This document shows positions 18,895-25,652 of a stretch of DNA of 28,883 nt, in pieces (position 1 is the stretch's first letter; every line of letters begins with the position of its first letter). This DNA is from a virus: IMG/VR virus record IMGVR_UViG_3300036832_001341, positions 1 through 28,883 of that record, one strand, 5' to 3'. Below the pieces are notes generated by a model. It did not search any database, was not told the DNA's origin, and saw nothing but the letters and a program-made list of their open reading frames with translations. A program made the translations under genes and the position numbers.

Positions 18895-19551
18895 ATGCAA
18901 GCGATCCGGAAGATGAATCCGGGCGCGTACCGTCAGGCACGCTGGCACTACGCCGTCGGCGATGATTCTACACGCACGATGTGTGGTAGGGACGTTACCG
19001 AGATCACAGGCGACCGGCGCGGTTCTTGGAACCGCGGCCGGATCGAGCGCCAGGATGCCGAGGGGATGCCCGAGTATTCGATCTGCGCCACGTGCCGAAG
19101 CAAGGTGCACGGCGGCGGCTCGATCAAGATGAGCAAGGCCGACATGAAGGCCCTGATCGCACGCGCAGCCGAGGCCGGTGACGCCGCCTTCCGCGAGGCA
19201 ATCCCCACACCGATGGTGGTGTACACGCCCCGCAACATGATGGGGTCGCTGATGGGCGGCGACGACGGCGGCGCGGATCCGAGCAAGCCCGTTGACTTCG
19301 TCAGCGAGGGTGTGTGCGGCACCGCCTGGGTCAACGTCAAGCCCGGCGGCTCGCGCTTCGCCCGGTTCATCCTCAGCGAGAAGCTGGGCCGCGCAGACAG
19401 CTACAGGGGCGGCGTGAGCCTGAGCCTCTACAGCATCTGCGGCGACCGCATGTCGCAGTCGCTGACGCGCTGGGAGGCAGCGGCCCACGCGGTCGCGGCA
19501 GTCCTGCGCGAAGCCGGGATCAAGGCCTATGGTCAGAGCTGGATGACCTGA
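18895..19551 (+). CDS. Conserved phage protein of unknown function (218 aa)
   Basis: The N-terminal third has a probable metal site (C30, C64, C67, H72; SICATCRSKVHG). The C-terminal half contains CGTAWVNVKPGGSRFARF, then YRGGVSLSLYSICGDRMS, then SLTRWEAAAHAVAAVLREAG, a strand-strand-helix unit that I recognise from widespread actinobacteriophage proteins with no known function. First gene of the rightward operon. ATG at 18895 was chosen because the frame upstream of it is the leader; the end overlaps the next gene (TGATG). Confidence 0.8.
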   Translation: MQAIRKMNPGAYRQARWHYAVGDDSTRTMCGRDVTEITGDRRGSWNRGRIERQDAEGMPEYSICATCRSKVHGGGSIKMSKADMKALIARAAEAGDAAFREAIPTPMVVYTPRNMMGSLMGGDDGGADPSKPVDFVSEGVCGTAWVNVKPGGSRFARFILSEKLGRADSYRGGVSLSLYSICGDRMSQSLTRWEAAAHAVAAVLREAGIKAYGQSWMT

Positions 19552-19733
19552 TGACCAAGCGCCTGGTCTCCGAGCACTTCCGCGACGACGGGACACCCAA
19601 GCGCCGCTTCGACACGCGCGAAGCGGCGCAGGCGCACCTCGACCGCCACTGCCAGGAATACCTGATCGTCTACCGCTGCACGTTCTGCGGCGGCTATCAC
19701 TTCAGCGGGCGACGCACCCCGAGGCTGACCTAA
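19551..19733 (+). CDS. Small zinc-ribbon-like protein (60 aa)
   Basis: After a basic alpha-helical start (RFDTREAAQAHLDRH), the ligands H33, C34, C43, C46 and H50 (YRCTFCGGYHFSGR) form a half-ribbon. This layout (R-x-F ... A-x-x-A-L/H ... Y-x-C-x-x-C-x-x-x-H) is a type I know as a very common small phage protein. TGATG overlap upstream and TAATG overlap downstream. Confidence 0.8.
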   Translation: MTKRLVSEHFRDDGTPKRRFDTREAAQAHLDRHCQEYLIVYRCTFCGGYHFSGRRTPRLT

Positions 19734-20176
19734 TGGCCCTCTGGGACGATGCGCAGCTTCTGCTGTTTGGCCACGGCCTAGACGGCCCGGAGTGCGCCTG
19801 CGGCTGCGGGCTCCCCGTTGTCACGATTGCGCAGCAGACGCGCCGCGACATCCACCACCAGCGCGGTGAGCCGACTCCATACCGCCCCGGGCACAACGGT
19901 CGGTGGCGTGGTCCGCTCGCCGTAATCGACCTTGCTACCGGCTGCTGGGTCTGGCAGCGCAGCACGATCAACGGCTATGGCATCGTGCGCGTGGACGGGA
20001 TCCGGAAGGAACTCCACCGGCTGGTCTGGGAGAAGCTCAGGGGGCCGGTCCCCCCCGGCCACCACTTACACCACAGCGAGTGCCGCAACCGGGCTTGCTT
20101 CTTCCCGCCACACCTGCGACCCCTCTCCCCGCCGGAACACGCCCGCCTGCACAACGACGAACGGCGGGCACGATGA
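19733..20176 (+). CDS. HNH endonuclease with N-terminal zinc knuckle (147 aa)
   Basis: The core runs from TGCWVWQRSTINGYGIVRVDG (split here: TGCWVWQ at 69-75, then INGYG at 79-83) to ELHRLVWEKL (H95), HHLHHSEC (110-117), N119, C122 and H127, the usual order of a phage HNH homing-type nuclease with the beta-beta-alpha metal site. An extra CACGCG knuckle lies at 21-26. Such enzymes nick or cut DNA and may be mobile intruders or packaging helpers. Being inside a tightly overlapping operon (TAATG and ATGA overlaps) it looks settled rather than freshly inserted. Confidence 0.85.
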   Translation: MALWDDAQLLLFGHGLDGPECACGCGLPVVTIAQQTRRDIHHQRGEPTPYRPGHNGRWRGPLAVIDLATGCWVWQRSTINGYGIVRVDGIRKELHRLVWEKLRGPVPPGHHLHHSECRNRACFFPPHLRPLSPPEHARLHNDERRAR

Positions 20177-20850
20177 CCAGATGGGTTTGTCCACTATGCG
20201 GCAGCGGTGTGAACGCTCCACAGCGCCCGCGCAAGGACGACGTACGGAGGTTCTGCAAGGAATGTTCGTGGAAGACCGGCCGTCTCGTCGAGCGCACGAG
20301 CCCGGCGCTTGAGCGCCAGCGCGAGCAGGGCAGGGCCCGCTCGGCGGCACGCACGCAGCGCAAGCGCGAGCAGCAGCGCCAGCGCCAGCTCGTCACCCTG
20401 AGCGACGCGGCCGGGCGCGAGCGCGAGCTTGACGTCCGCGCCGAGCTGCGCCGGGCGCTGACCAGCATGGGCTACTTCGACGGCTGGCTCGCGGGCAGCA
20501 CACCGACGATGGACGACCTCAACATCACGATCCGCCGCGGCCAGAAGCACCACCATTCGGGACGCGCGATCCTCGCCGGGTTCGACGTGTGGTTCACGTT
20601 CGGCTCAAACGCCAGCTACGAGGGCGGCCTGGAGCTGATCTACCACGAAGCGGCACACCTGGCCTCACCGATCACCGAGAAGGGGCACGGCGCGCGCTTT
20701 CACCGGATCCTCGCCGACGCCATCCAGGAGCGCTGGCCGTTTGTCACCTACGGCTCGCTCGCTCCCAACCAGCCGGGCGGCTGCTGGGCGATGGGACAGC
20801 GCGTGATCCGCCAGTTGGAAGCGCACACGCGCGCCGGAGGCGAGCTGTGA
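20173..20850 (+). CDS. SprT-like zinc metalloprotease with zinc ribbon (225 aa)
   Basis: The N-terminus is a zinc ribbon (C6, C9, C28, C31). A basic, Gln-rich linker (about 45-75) leads to a catalytic domain with ELIYHEAAHLAS: HEAAH gives H158, E159 and H162, the HExxH zinc site, and GHGARFHRILADA (H172) supplies the likely third ligand as in SprT/WLM-type proteases. Cellular relatives such as Spartan cleave DNA-protein crosslinks; whether this one does is unknown. ATG at 20173 overlaps the HNH stop (ATGA). Confidence 0.85.
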   Translation: MTRWVCPLCGSGVNAPQRPRKDDVRRFCKECSWKTGRLVERTSPALERQREQGRARSAARTQRKREQQRQRQLVTLSDAAGRERELDVRAELRRALTSMGYFDGWLAGSTPTMDDLNITIRRGQKHHHSGRAILAGFDVWFTFGSNASYEGGLELIYHEAAHLASPITEKGHGARFHRILADAIQERWPFVTYGSLAPNQPGGCWAMGQRVIRQLEAHTRAGGEL

Positions 20851-21125
20851 GCCTGTCGCGCGAGCAGCTCAAGGCGATGCAGCCGCCGCGCTGGAAGACG
20901 CTGGCGGCCAAGTCCAAGCGCCGCGTCGACGCGCTGCTGCACGCGATCGCGATCGCGCAGCTCGGGACCGACCTCGACGTCAAGGCGCTGCGCAATGTGC
21001 TGATCGCCGAGCTGGAATCAAGCCTTTACCACGCGGCGCGCGCCAGCGGCGACGAGCACCAGGTCGCGATGACCAAGAGCCGCCAGGGGCGCAAGCAGGC
21101 CGACGCGCTCGCGGGCTGGGCCTAG
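20847..21125 (+). CDS. Hypothetical helical protein (92 aa)
   Basis: I do not recognise this protein. It is helical and charged (LSREQLKAMQPPRWKTLAAK, VDALLHAIAIAQLG, VKALRNVLIAELESSLYHAA). GTG at 20847 overlaps the upstream TGA (GTGA). It is the last gene of the rightward operon, just before a 12-bp hairpin. Confidence 0.7.
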   Translation: MSLSREQLKAMQPPRWKTLAAKSKRRVDALLHAIAIAQLGTDLDVKALRNVLIAELESSLYHAARASGDEHQVAMTKSRQGRKQADALAGWA

Positions 21126-21133
21126 ACCGGGGT

Positions 21134-21165
21134 GACCGGCCCGGGGCGTGGAACCCGGGCCGGTC
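21134..21165. terminator. Perfect 12-bp hairpin between convergent operons
   Basis: GACCGGCCCGGG and CCCGGGCCGGTC pair perfectly around an 8-nt loop, nine bases after the stop of the rightward operon and 20 bases before the end of the leftward rusA gene. It has no T-run on either strand, as is common for terminators of high-GC actinobacteria. A bidirectional terminator is the simplest reading. Confidence 0.75.
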
Positions 21166-21185
21166 GGCTCCTCGGACGAACTCGT

Positions 21186-21731
21186 TCAGGCGACCGCGCC
21201 GAGAGAGAGCTGATCCCGATCTTGCTGCGCACGACCGAGGGTCGATGGCAAGGTCCAGATCCTGACATGCGCGCCAGTCGGCTCGCCGGGCTCGGCGTAC
21301 ACCTTCTCGACGTGCACGACCGCGTTGCGCGAATCATCCTGCCAGACGACGCCGGTCAGGGCGTCCTCCAGCGCTCGCGCAAGCTTCACCGCATCAGGCT
21401 TGGTGTGCGGGTACAGCGGTGCCGACGGCAGCAGCTTGCCCGCGTTGCGACCCTGGCCGAAGTGGCCTCCACCACGCCCCCGGAGAACCGTCAGCTCGAC
21501 GTAGAGCGGCGTCTCCAGGTCAAACAGCGCGCGCCCGTCCATCGCCCTGCTCGCCACGTAGGCGATGGCTGCGCGCCACTCCTTGCCCGCCGGACCAGCG
21601 TTATCGCTGACCCACATCTTCGGGCCGTCGGCACTCACGTGCATATGCGGGTCCTTGGAGCCCGCGCCCTTGGGCTGGCCGACGACCTGGAACGCCAGGT
21701 CGGGCTCTCGATCGGGTCGCTCGATGCGCAT
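21186..21731 (-). CDS. rusA: RusA-like Holliday junction resolvase (181 aa)
   Basis: RusA enzymes cut four-way junctions, in phages usually for recombination or before packaging. The fold is visible: LAFQVVGQPKGAGSKD at the start, a middle strand set (PLYVELTVLRGRG) and the signature PHTKPDAVKLARALEDALTG (106-126) followed by VVWQDDSRNAVVHVEKVY. The usual catalytic motif is K-P-D-x-D-N: here K111, P112 and D113 are present, but the second Asp is V115 and the Asn is K116; D132/D133 match the third acidic site. Activity may be altered. No clear ribosome binding site is seen 30 nt after the upstream stop. Confidence 0.82.
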   Translation of the reverse strand: MRIERPDREPDLAFQVVGQPKGAGSKDPHMHVSADGPKMWVSDNAGPAGKEWRAAIAYVASRAMDGRALFDLETPLYVELTVLRGRGGGHFGQGRNAGKLLPSAPLYPHTKPDAVKLARALEDALTGVVWQDDSRNAVVHVEKVYAEPGEPTGAHVRIWTLPSTLGRAQQDRDQLSLGAVA

Positions 21732-21760
21732 GCTGTGAGTCTACGGATCGCCGTGGACGC

Positions 21761-22768
21761 TTACCCCGCCAGGCGGTCGCGCGCACGCCGTGCGTTCAGC
21801 CTCTCGACCGCGCGGGCTGCGTTTGCCTTCTCGTTCGGGGGTGCTCCCGGGTCGGCCATGATCCGCTCACAGTCGACGATCTTGCGCTGGATCCCCAGAT
21901 CGTCCATGTGCGCCATCGTGGTCGCCAGGGACGTCTCGGTCCACTTGTCCAGGATGTTGAGGTAGTCGAAGATCCGCACCACGGTGCCCTGCGTCGTTTC
22001 CGACCAGTTCAGATCCGGCAGGTCGTAGGACTCCAGGGCTCGCACCGCCTCCATGATCGGGATCATCACGTCGTGGTACAGGTCCGCGTCCCCGCTCTTG
22101 CGCTTGGTGTACAGCTCGCGCAGCGGCTTGCCCGACTCCTTCTTCTGCTTCTTGGGCTGCATCGGTGCTTCAGTGCCCAGCGCTCGCTCGACGGCAACGA
22201 TCGCGGTGCACACTTCGCCGTAGCTGCCGTTGCTCAGCACCTTCTCCTCCAGGCCCGCATCCATGACGGCCGCAGCAGGCCACCCGTCAGACCGAGCCTT
22301 TGACGCAGCAACGATCTTCTCTCGATCCCATCCCGCCCGACTTCGATCGCGAACCCACTCCTGCACCGCGGGCACGCGAGACAACGACGGCTTGCCATCG
22401 GTGAACGTCGGCTCGGTCGCCTTCTTGGTCCTGTCCTTCTTCCTGGGCCCAGCCTTCGGCCTGTCCCCACGCTTGGCCTTCTGGTAGGCCGTATTCCAGG
22501 CAGGGCGAGCCTGGGTACCTGGGTACCCAGACTGCTTCCAAGCGTCCTTGCAGAATCCGACGTGCTTGTGTGTGTAGGGATTGCCCGTGCGCGCGTTGAT
22601 CCATCCAGCCGCCACCGCGCGCTGCGTCATCCCACCGTCGAGCAGCCGAACCACTTCCTCGGCCTGCGCCCAACGAGCGTCGTCGGCGGAGCCCTCGGCT
22701 GCGGCGATCTCCTGCTCCAGCCTGTTCAGCTTCGCGGTCGCCTCCACCGCGTGTGTTTCCTCGTGCAT
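21761..22768 (-). CDS. Hypothetical protein with HTH-like region (335 aa)
   Basis: I do not recognise this protein. Residues 10-65 are helical and contain an HTH-like tract (VVRLLDGGMTQRAVAAGW, then TGNPYTHKHVGFCKDAWK), then a Lys-rich segment (RKKDRTKKAT, QPKKQKKES) and a helical C-terminus. A DNA-associated role (replication or partition-like) would fit the basic linkers and the rusA neighbour, but this is inference. ATG at 22768 has AAGGAGAAGG upstream, a strong ribosome binding site that lacks the start-associated sequence. Confidence 0.7.
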   Translation of the reverse strand: MHEETHAVEATAKLNRLEQEIAAAEGSADDARWAQAEEVVRLLDGGMTQRAVAAGWINARTGNPYTHKHVGFCKDAWKQSGYPGTQARPAWNTAYQKAKRGDRPKAGPRKKDRTKKATEPTFTDGKPSLSRVPAVQEWVRDRSRAGWDREKIVAASKARSDGWPAAAVMDAGLEEKVLSNGSYGEVCTAIVAVERALGTEAPMQPKKQKKESGKPLRELYTKRKSGDADLYHDVMIPIMEAVRALESYDLPDLNWSETTQGTVVRIFDYLNILDKWTETSLATTMAHMDDLGIQRKIVDCERIMADPGAPPNEKANAARAVERLNARRARDRLAG

Positions 22769-22828
22769 GTCCTTCTCCTTTCAGACGAGCAGGGGCGAGC
22801 GCCCGAAGACGCCCGCCCCGAAATGCTC

Positions 22829-23560
22829 CTACTCGTCGCCGCCCTCGTCGGCGTCGCCGTCGCTGCCGTTATCCTTCCCGGCGTCGATCGTGCGCTTGAT
22901 CCTGTCGGTCCCAGCCTTCAGCCCGTCCTGGGCCTCGTTCTTGAACTCGTTCAGGAATGCGGTGCCGTGCTCGGGCACGCGATCCGCGGCCAGGTCCATC
23001 ATGGCCGAGTGCTTGTCCATCGCGGCCTTGATCTTCTTCCGCTGGGGCGCGGAGAAGTCCTCCAGAAGCGACCGCTTGTTGCGGGTTACGTAGATGCCCT
23101 TCTCCTTCCGGGGCACCTCTCGACGGCAGAGGATTCCCTCGCCGTTGAGTTGCGACTGGACCGGGCCGTCCGGATCCATGCTGGTCAAGCGCCAGATGTC
23201 TCCGTCGACGATGTCGTAGATCCTCACCGCCAGCGGCGGATCGGAGGTCTCGGCTGCGGCCGCCTTGCTGAGGCCAGCCAGGTCCAGAACCATCGCTGAA
23301 CGGGTCCAGTAGACCTTGTCCCGGTCTCCCGGCTTCACGACGACGCGATCCTTCACGCCCTCGTAGATCTGAACCGCCAACGCGTCACGGTTCAGCTCTC
23401 CCTGCAGAAGAAGCCCCTTGCTGGCGTAAAGCCCCAAGACCTCCTTCTTGGCCTGCGCGTCCAACTCCTCCGCAGTGCGGAGGTCCGGCTGAGCCTCGGG
23501 CTCGTCGTGAGCCTGCCCATCGACCTGGGGCTCTTCCGGAGCCCCTTCCTGCGAGTCCAT
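22829..23560 (-). CDS. Hypothetical protein (243 aa)
   Basis: I do not recognise this protein. The N-terminal 40 residues are acidic and Pro/Gln-rich, the middle has VYWTRSAMVLDLAGLSKAA and DPPLAVRIYDIVDGDIWRL, then a basic helix (DFSAPQRKKIKAAMDK), and the C-terminus is Asp/Gly-rich. ATG at 23560 has AAGGGAGAG upstream. It is the first gene of the leftward rusA operon. Confidence 0.7.
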   Translation of the reverse strand: MDSQEGAPEEPQVDGQAHDEPEAQPDLRTAEELDAQAKKEVLGLYASKGLLLQGELNRDALAVQIYEGVKDRVVVKPGDRDKVYWTRSAMVLDLAGLSKAAAAETSDPPLAVRIYDIVDGDIWRLTSMDPDGPVQSQLNGEGILCRREVPRKEKGIYVTRNKRSLLEDFSAPQRKKIKAAMDKHSAMMDLAADRVPEHGTAFLNEFKNEAQDGLKAGTDRIKRTIDAGKDNGSDGDADEGGDE

Positions 23561-23631
23561 AGACTCTCCCTTCACTAGGCCGGTGGGGAGCACCCTGGTT
23601 CTCAGGGCGGCCCCCGGCGGCGTTTGAAAAC

Positions 23632-23648
23632 AGAGTAACACGGCGTGT
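23632..23648 (-). promoter_or_regulatory. Possible leftward promoter with variant palindrome
   Basis: On the minus strand CGTGTTACTCTG gives an extended -10 (TGT plus TACTCT, 23637-23632) next to an 11-bp palindrome ACACGGCGTGT (23638-23648). The spacing and centre differ from the 19-bp operator, so this is only a possible relative of it. It would drive the 22829-23560 gene. Confidence 0.4.
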
Positions 23649-23689
23649 CAAGGTCCACCCCGTCCGTAGCGCCGGAAGCCCTCCCCCGG

Positions 23690-23703
23690 TACCCTTGCAA
23701 GTA
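23690..23703 (+). promoter_or_regulatory. Possible leaderless promoter of the XRE gene
   Basis: TACCCT (23690-23695) lies eight bases before ATG 23704 and no Shine-Dalgarno is seen, as expected of a leaderless repressor transcript. The -35 region shows no consensus. Confidence 0.45.
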
Positions 23704-23970
23704 ATGAGTGCGGCATCCGGTCGGCCCGACGCTGACCTTCTTCAGGCGAGGATCGCCTTCAACGTCCGCCTCGCGCGTACCCGGCGAGGACTGAGCCAGC
23801 GCCAGCTCGCGCGCCTACTGGACATCGACCCGATCCAGGTCAGCCGCTGGGAGCGCGGGCTCAATACACCGAGCACGACCAGCATCATCGCGCTCGCAGG
23901 CGTAACCGACGTCGACCCGGGCTGGTTCTACGCCGATCACGCGAACGACTCGGTCGCACTCACCGCCTAG
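23704..23970 (+). CDS. XRE/Cro-type helix-turn-helix protein, candidate repressor (88 aa)
   Basis: Residues about 15-70 are a lambda-repressor-like HTH: FNVRLARTRRGLSQRQLARL, then DIDPIQVSRWERGLNTPST (recognition helix PIQVSRWERG), then a helix with SIIALAGVTDVD. The rest is a short acidic tail, so it is a small repressor without a peptidase domain. The phage family commonly includes immunity and early-gene repressors. ATG at 23704 is preferred to TTG 23695. Its TAG stop lies inside an operator palindrome (23968-23986), so it would itself sit beside a site of the repeated set. Confidence 0.85.
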   Translation: MSAASGRPDADLLQARIAFNVRLARTRRGLSQRQLARLLDIDPIQVSRWERGLNTPSTTSIIALAGVTDVDPGWFYADHANDSVALTA

Positions 23971-23990
23971 CGCGTGACGTGTGCTACCCT
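23968..23990 (+). promoter_or_regulatory. Rightward extended -10 promoter with palindromic operator (copy 10)
   Basis: The element TAGCGCGTGACGTGTGCTA (23968-23986) overlaps the -10 TACCCT (23985-23990) preceded by TGC. Its first three bases are the TAG stop codon of the XRE gene. Confidence 0.75.
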
Positions 23991-23998
23991 CGGTGCAA

Positions 23999-24010
23999 CC
24001 GACCGAGGGG
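23999..24010 (+). promoter_or_regulatory. Start-associated sequence (one mismatch)
   Basis: CCGACCGAGGGG, five bases before the ATG at 24016. Confidence 0.75.
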
Positions 24011-24015
24011 GACCA

Positions 24016-25020
24016 ATGCCGTACAGCACCGACAACGCGATGCGCAACGCGGCACGAGACCGCGGCCTGCGCGTCAACAAGGAACGCGACACGAGGTGGC
24101 AGAAGGGCTCGTGGATCGTCCGTCACGCGTTCAGCCGAGAGCGCCTGCTGGCGGGCTCGCGCGATGAAGTCGACGCGTTCGTCGCCGCCTACAGCCCGGG
24201 CGAAGTTCGGCTGAACATCGTCTCGGCAATCCCGCGGGTGCTGGCCCTCGCCGTGATCGCCGACTGGCCCGAGGTGCGCGAGGACGACGGCGGATTTGAC
24301 TACGTCTGGGAGAGCCTGGAGCACATCCAGAAGCTGCTCGCCGACTTCGAACCCGAGGAGCGCTACGTGCGTCCCAAACCGCCACCGGAGCCGACGTCTG
24401 GCCTGGCGCTGCTCGGCTGGCGTGGAGGGGTCCTGGAGGCGCTGAACGTCCGCATGGACCTCAACTACCTGCACCTCGGCGACGTCTCGACGCTCAAGGC
24501 GATCGAGGACGAAGGCGAGCGCCGTCGCGCGCACGCCGAAGCCGGGCTCCTGCGGATGCTCGTCGACTACATCCTGGAGCACCGCGCCACCTGGCCCGAG
24601 ATCGCGGCCGAGGAGCGAGCGATCACATTGGAGGCCGAGGCGATCGCGTCGATCCGCTCGGACGCCGGGCGTCACGGCGACAGCGCCGAGAACCGGACGT
24701 TCCGGCTCACCAAGGCCGACGAGCGCGAAGCAAAGCTGAACGAGCGCCGGACCCAGCTCGACAAGCGGCTCGGGATCGACACGGTGCACCGCTACTGGTG
24801 GCCGTCGATCCGCGAGTCGCGCGAGGCACTGGAGCGCCTGCGCGACGAGATCATCGCGGGCCACCACGTCGAGAACCTGCCGCGAATCCACGAGGAGCTG
24901 GCCAAGCTCACCAAGCTGGTCGGGCGCATCGACGCGCTCGCGCTCAGCGCCGACCTGCGCGACCGCGCACGCAAGATGCGCCAGTCAGGCGACAAGCAGG
25001 AGATCGAGGAGGCGGGCTAG
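24016..25020 (+). CDS. Hypothetical protein with coiled-coil regions (334 aa)
   Basis: I do not recognise this protein. The N-terminus has a basic compact part (RNAARDRGLRVNKERDTRW, then WIVRHAFSRERLLAGS) that could bind nucleic acid; the middle and C-terminus are long charged helices (ERRRAHAEAGLLRMLVDYI, EREAKLNERRTQLDKRLG, RIHEELAKLTKLVGRID). It is driven by the promoter just behind the XRE gene, so it is likely to be controlled with it. Its last codon overlaps the end of the convergent tiny membrane-protein gene. Confidence 0.75.
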   Translation: MPYSTDNAMRNAARDRGLRVNKERDTRWQKGSWIVRHAFSRERLLAGSRDEVDAFVAAYSPGEVRLNIVSAIPRVLALAVIADWPEVREDDGGFDYVWESLEHIQKLLADFEPEERYVRPKPPPEPTSGLALLGWRGGVLEALNVRMDLNYLHLGDVSTLKAIEDEGERRRAHAEAGLLRMLVDYILEHRATWPEIAAEERAITLEAEAIASIRSDAGRHGDSAENRTFRLTKADEREAKLNERRTQLDKRLGIDTVHRYWWPSIRESREALERLRDEIIAGHHVENLPRIHEELAKLTKLVGRIDALALSADLRDRARKMRQSGDKQEIEEAG

Positions 25021-25133
25021 CTCCACGCCAGCGCCAGGGCCACCACCACGACCACCGGGGTGGCCAACAGGCTGACGCCGAAGAAGAGCTGCGCGGCGAC
25101 CACCGCGGCGACCAGCTTCAGCTCCCAGCGCAT
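25017..25133 (-). CDS. 38-aa membrane protein
   Basis: After MRWELK the protein is hydrophobic to residue 36 (LVAAVVAAQLFFGVSLLATP and VVVVVALALAW), long enough for two short or one long membrane span. ATG at 25133 has GGGAGGG six bases upstream; a longer in-frame version reaching 25289 begins in Pro/Arg-rich shadow-like sequence and is rejected. It ends across the stop of the convergent gene. Function unknown. Confidence 0.6.
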   Translation of the reverse strand: MRWELKLVAAVVAAQLFFGVSLLATPVVVVVALALAWS

Positions 25134-25652
25134 CGCAGCCCTCCCAACGACAGGATCCGGATTGACTCCGGGGCTACGCGCCCCGGTCCCCCGCTCCTCC
25201 CGGAGGGGGCAGGGTTGCGCCGAGCACCGCCGCGCGAGCCGGGTCGGCATGACGTTGGTGGTGGTGTTCTGGGGCTCGCACGGCGGCACTCGCCGCGCCC
25301 CTGGTCTTCTCTCTCGCGATACGACGACGGGCGGGTGGTGCTGCGGCCATTTATCCAGCGCGCGGGCATACGTCTCCTAAGCCTGCTTGTCACTCTGCGC
25401 GCGGGGGTTGTTCCGCGCCGATCGCTCCTCCGGTGGTTCCTGCACCCTGCCAGCCTCGCTTTGGCTAAGCCTGCCTTCCAGGGGTTCGCGCCTGTGCGCT
25501 TCTGCCCGACGGTGTCCGGGCTCTGCACCACCTTGCCTGTATCACCCGTGCCGTCCACGGGATGTAGGAGGCGGACCATTCTCGATCCTCCCGGTATGTG
25601 TGCTCTCGACGCCGGGCCGCCGGGCTGTGGTCGCCATCCGCCGCGTCACACG
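25134..25652. other. 519-nt gene-free region with several hairpins
   Basis: All frames here have an Arg/Ser/Pro shadow-like composition and no ribosome binding site before a credible start. Visible structure: CCGGGGC/GCCCCGG (25168-25186, 5-nt loop), a bulged CCCC/GGGG-CTCC/GGAG hairpin (25188-25209) and a two-step stem 25271-25301. There are no iterons, tRNA-like folds or start-associated sequences. It could hold a replication origin or a structured RNA. Confidence 0.5.

Noticed and set aside
25470-25500. GGGGTTCGCGCC stretch resembling a tRNA T-arm
   Set aside because: No matching acceptor, D or anticodon stems could be folded around it.
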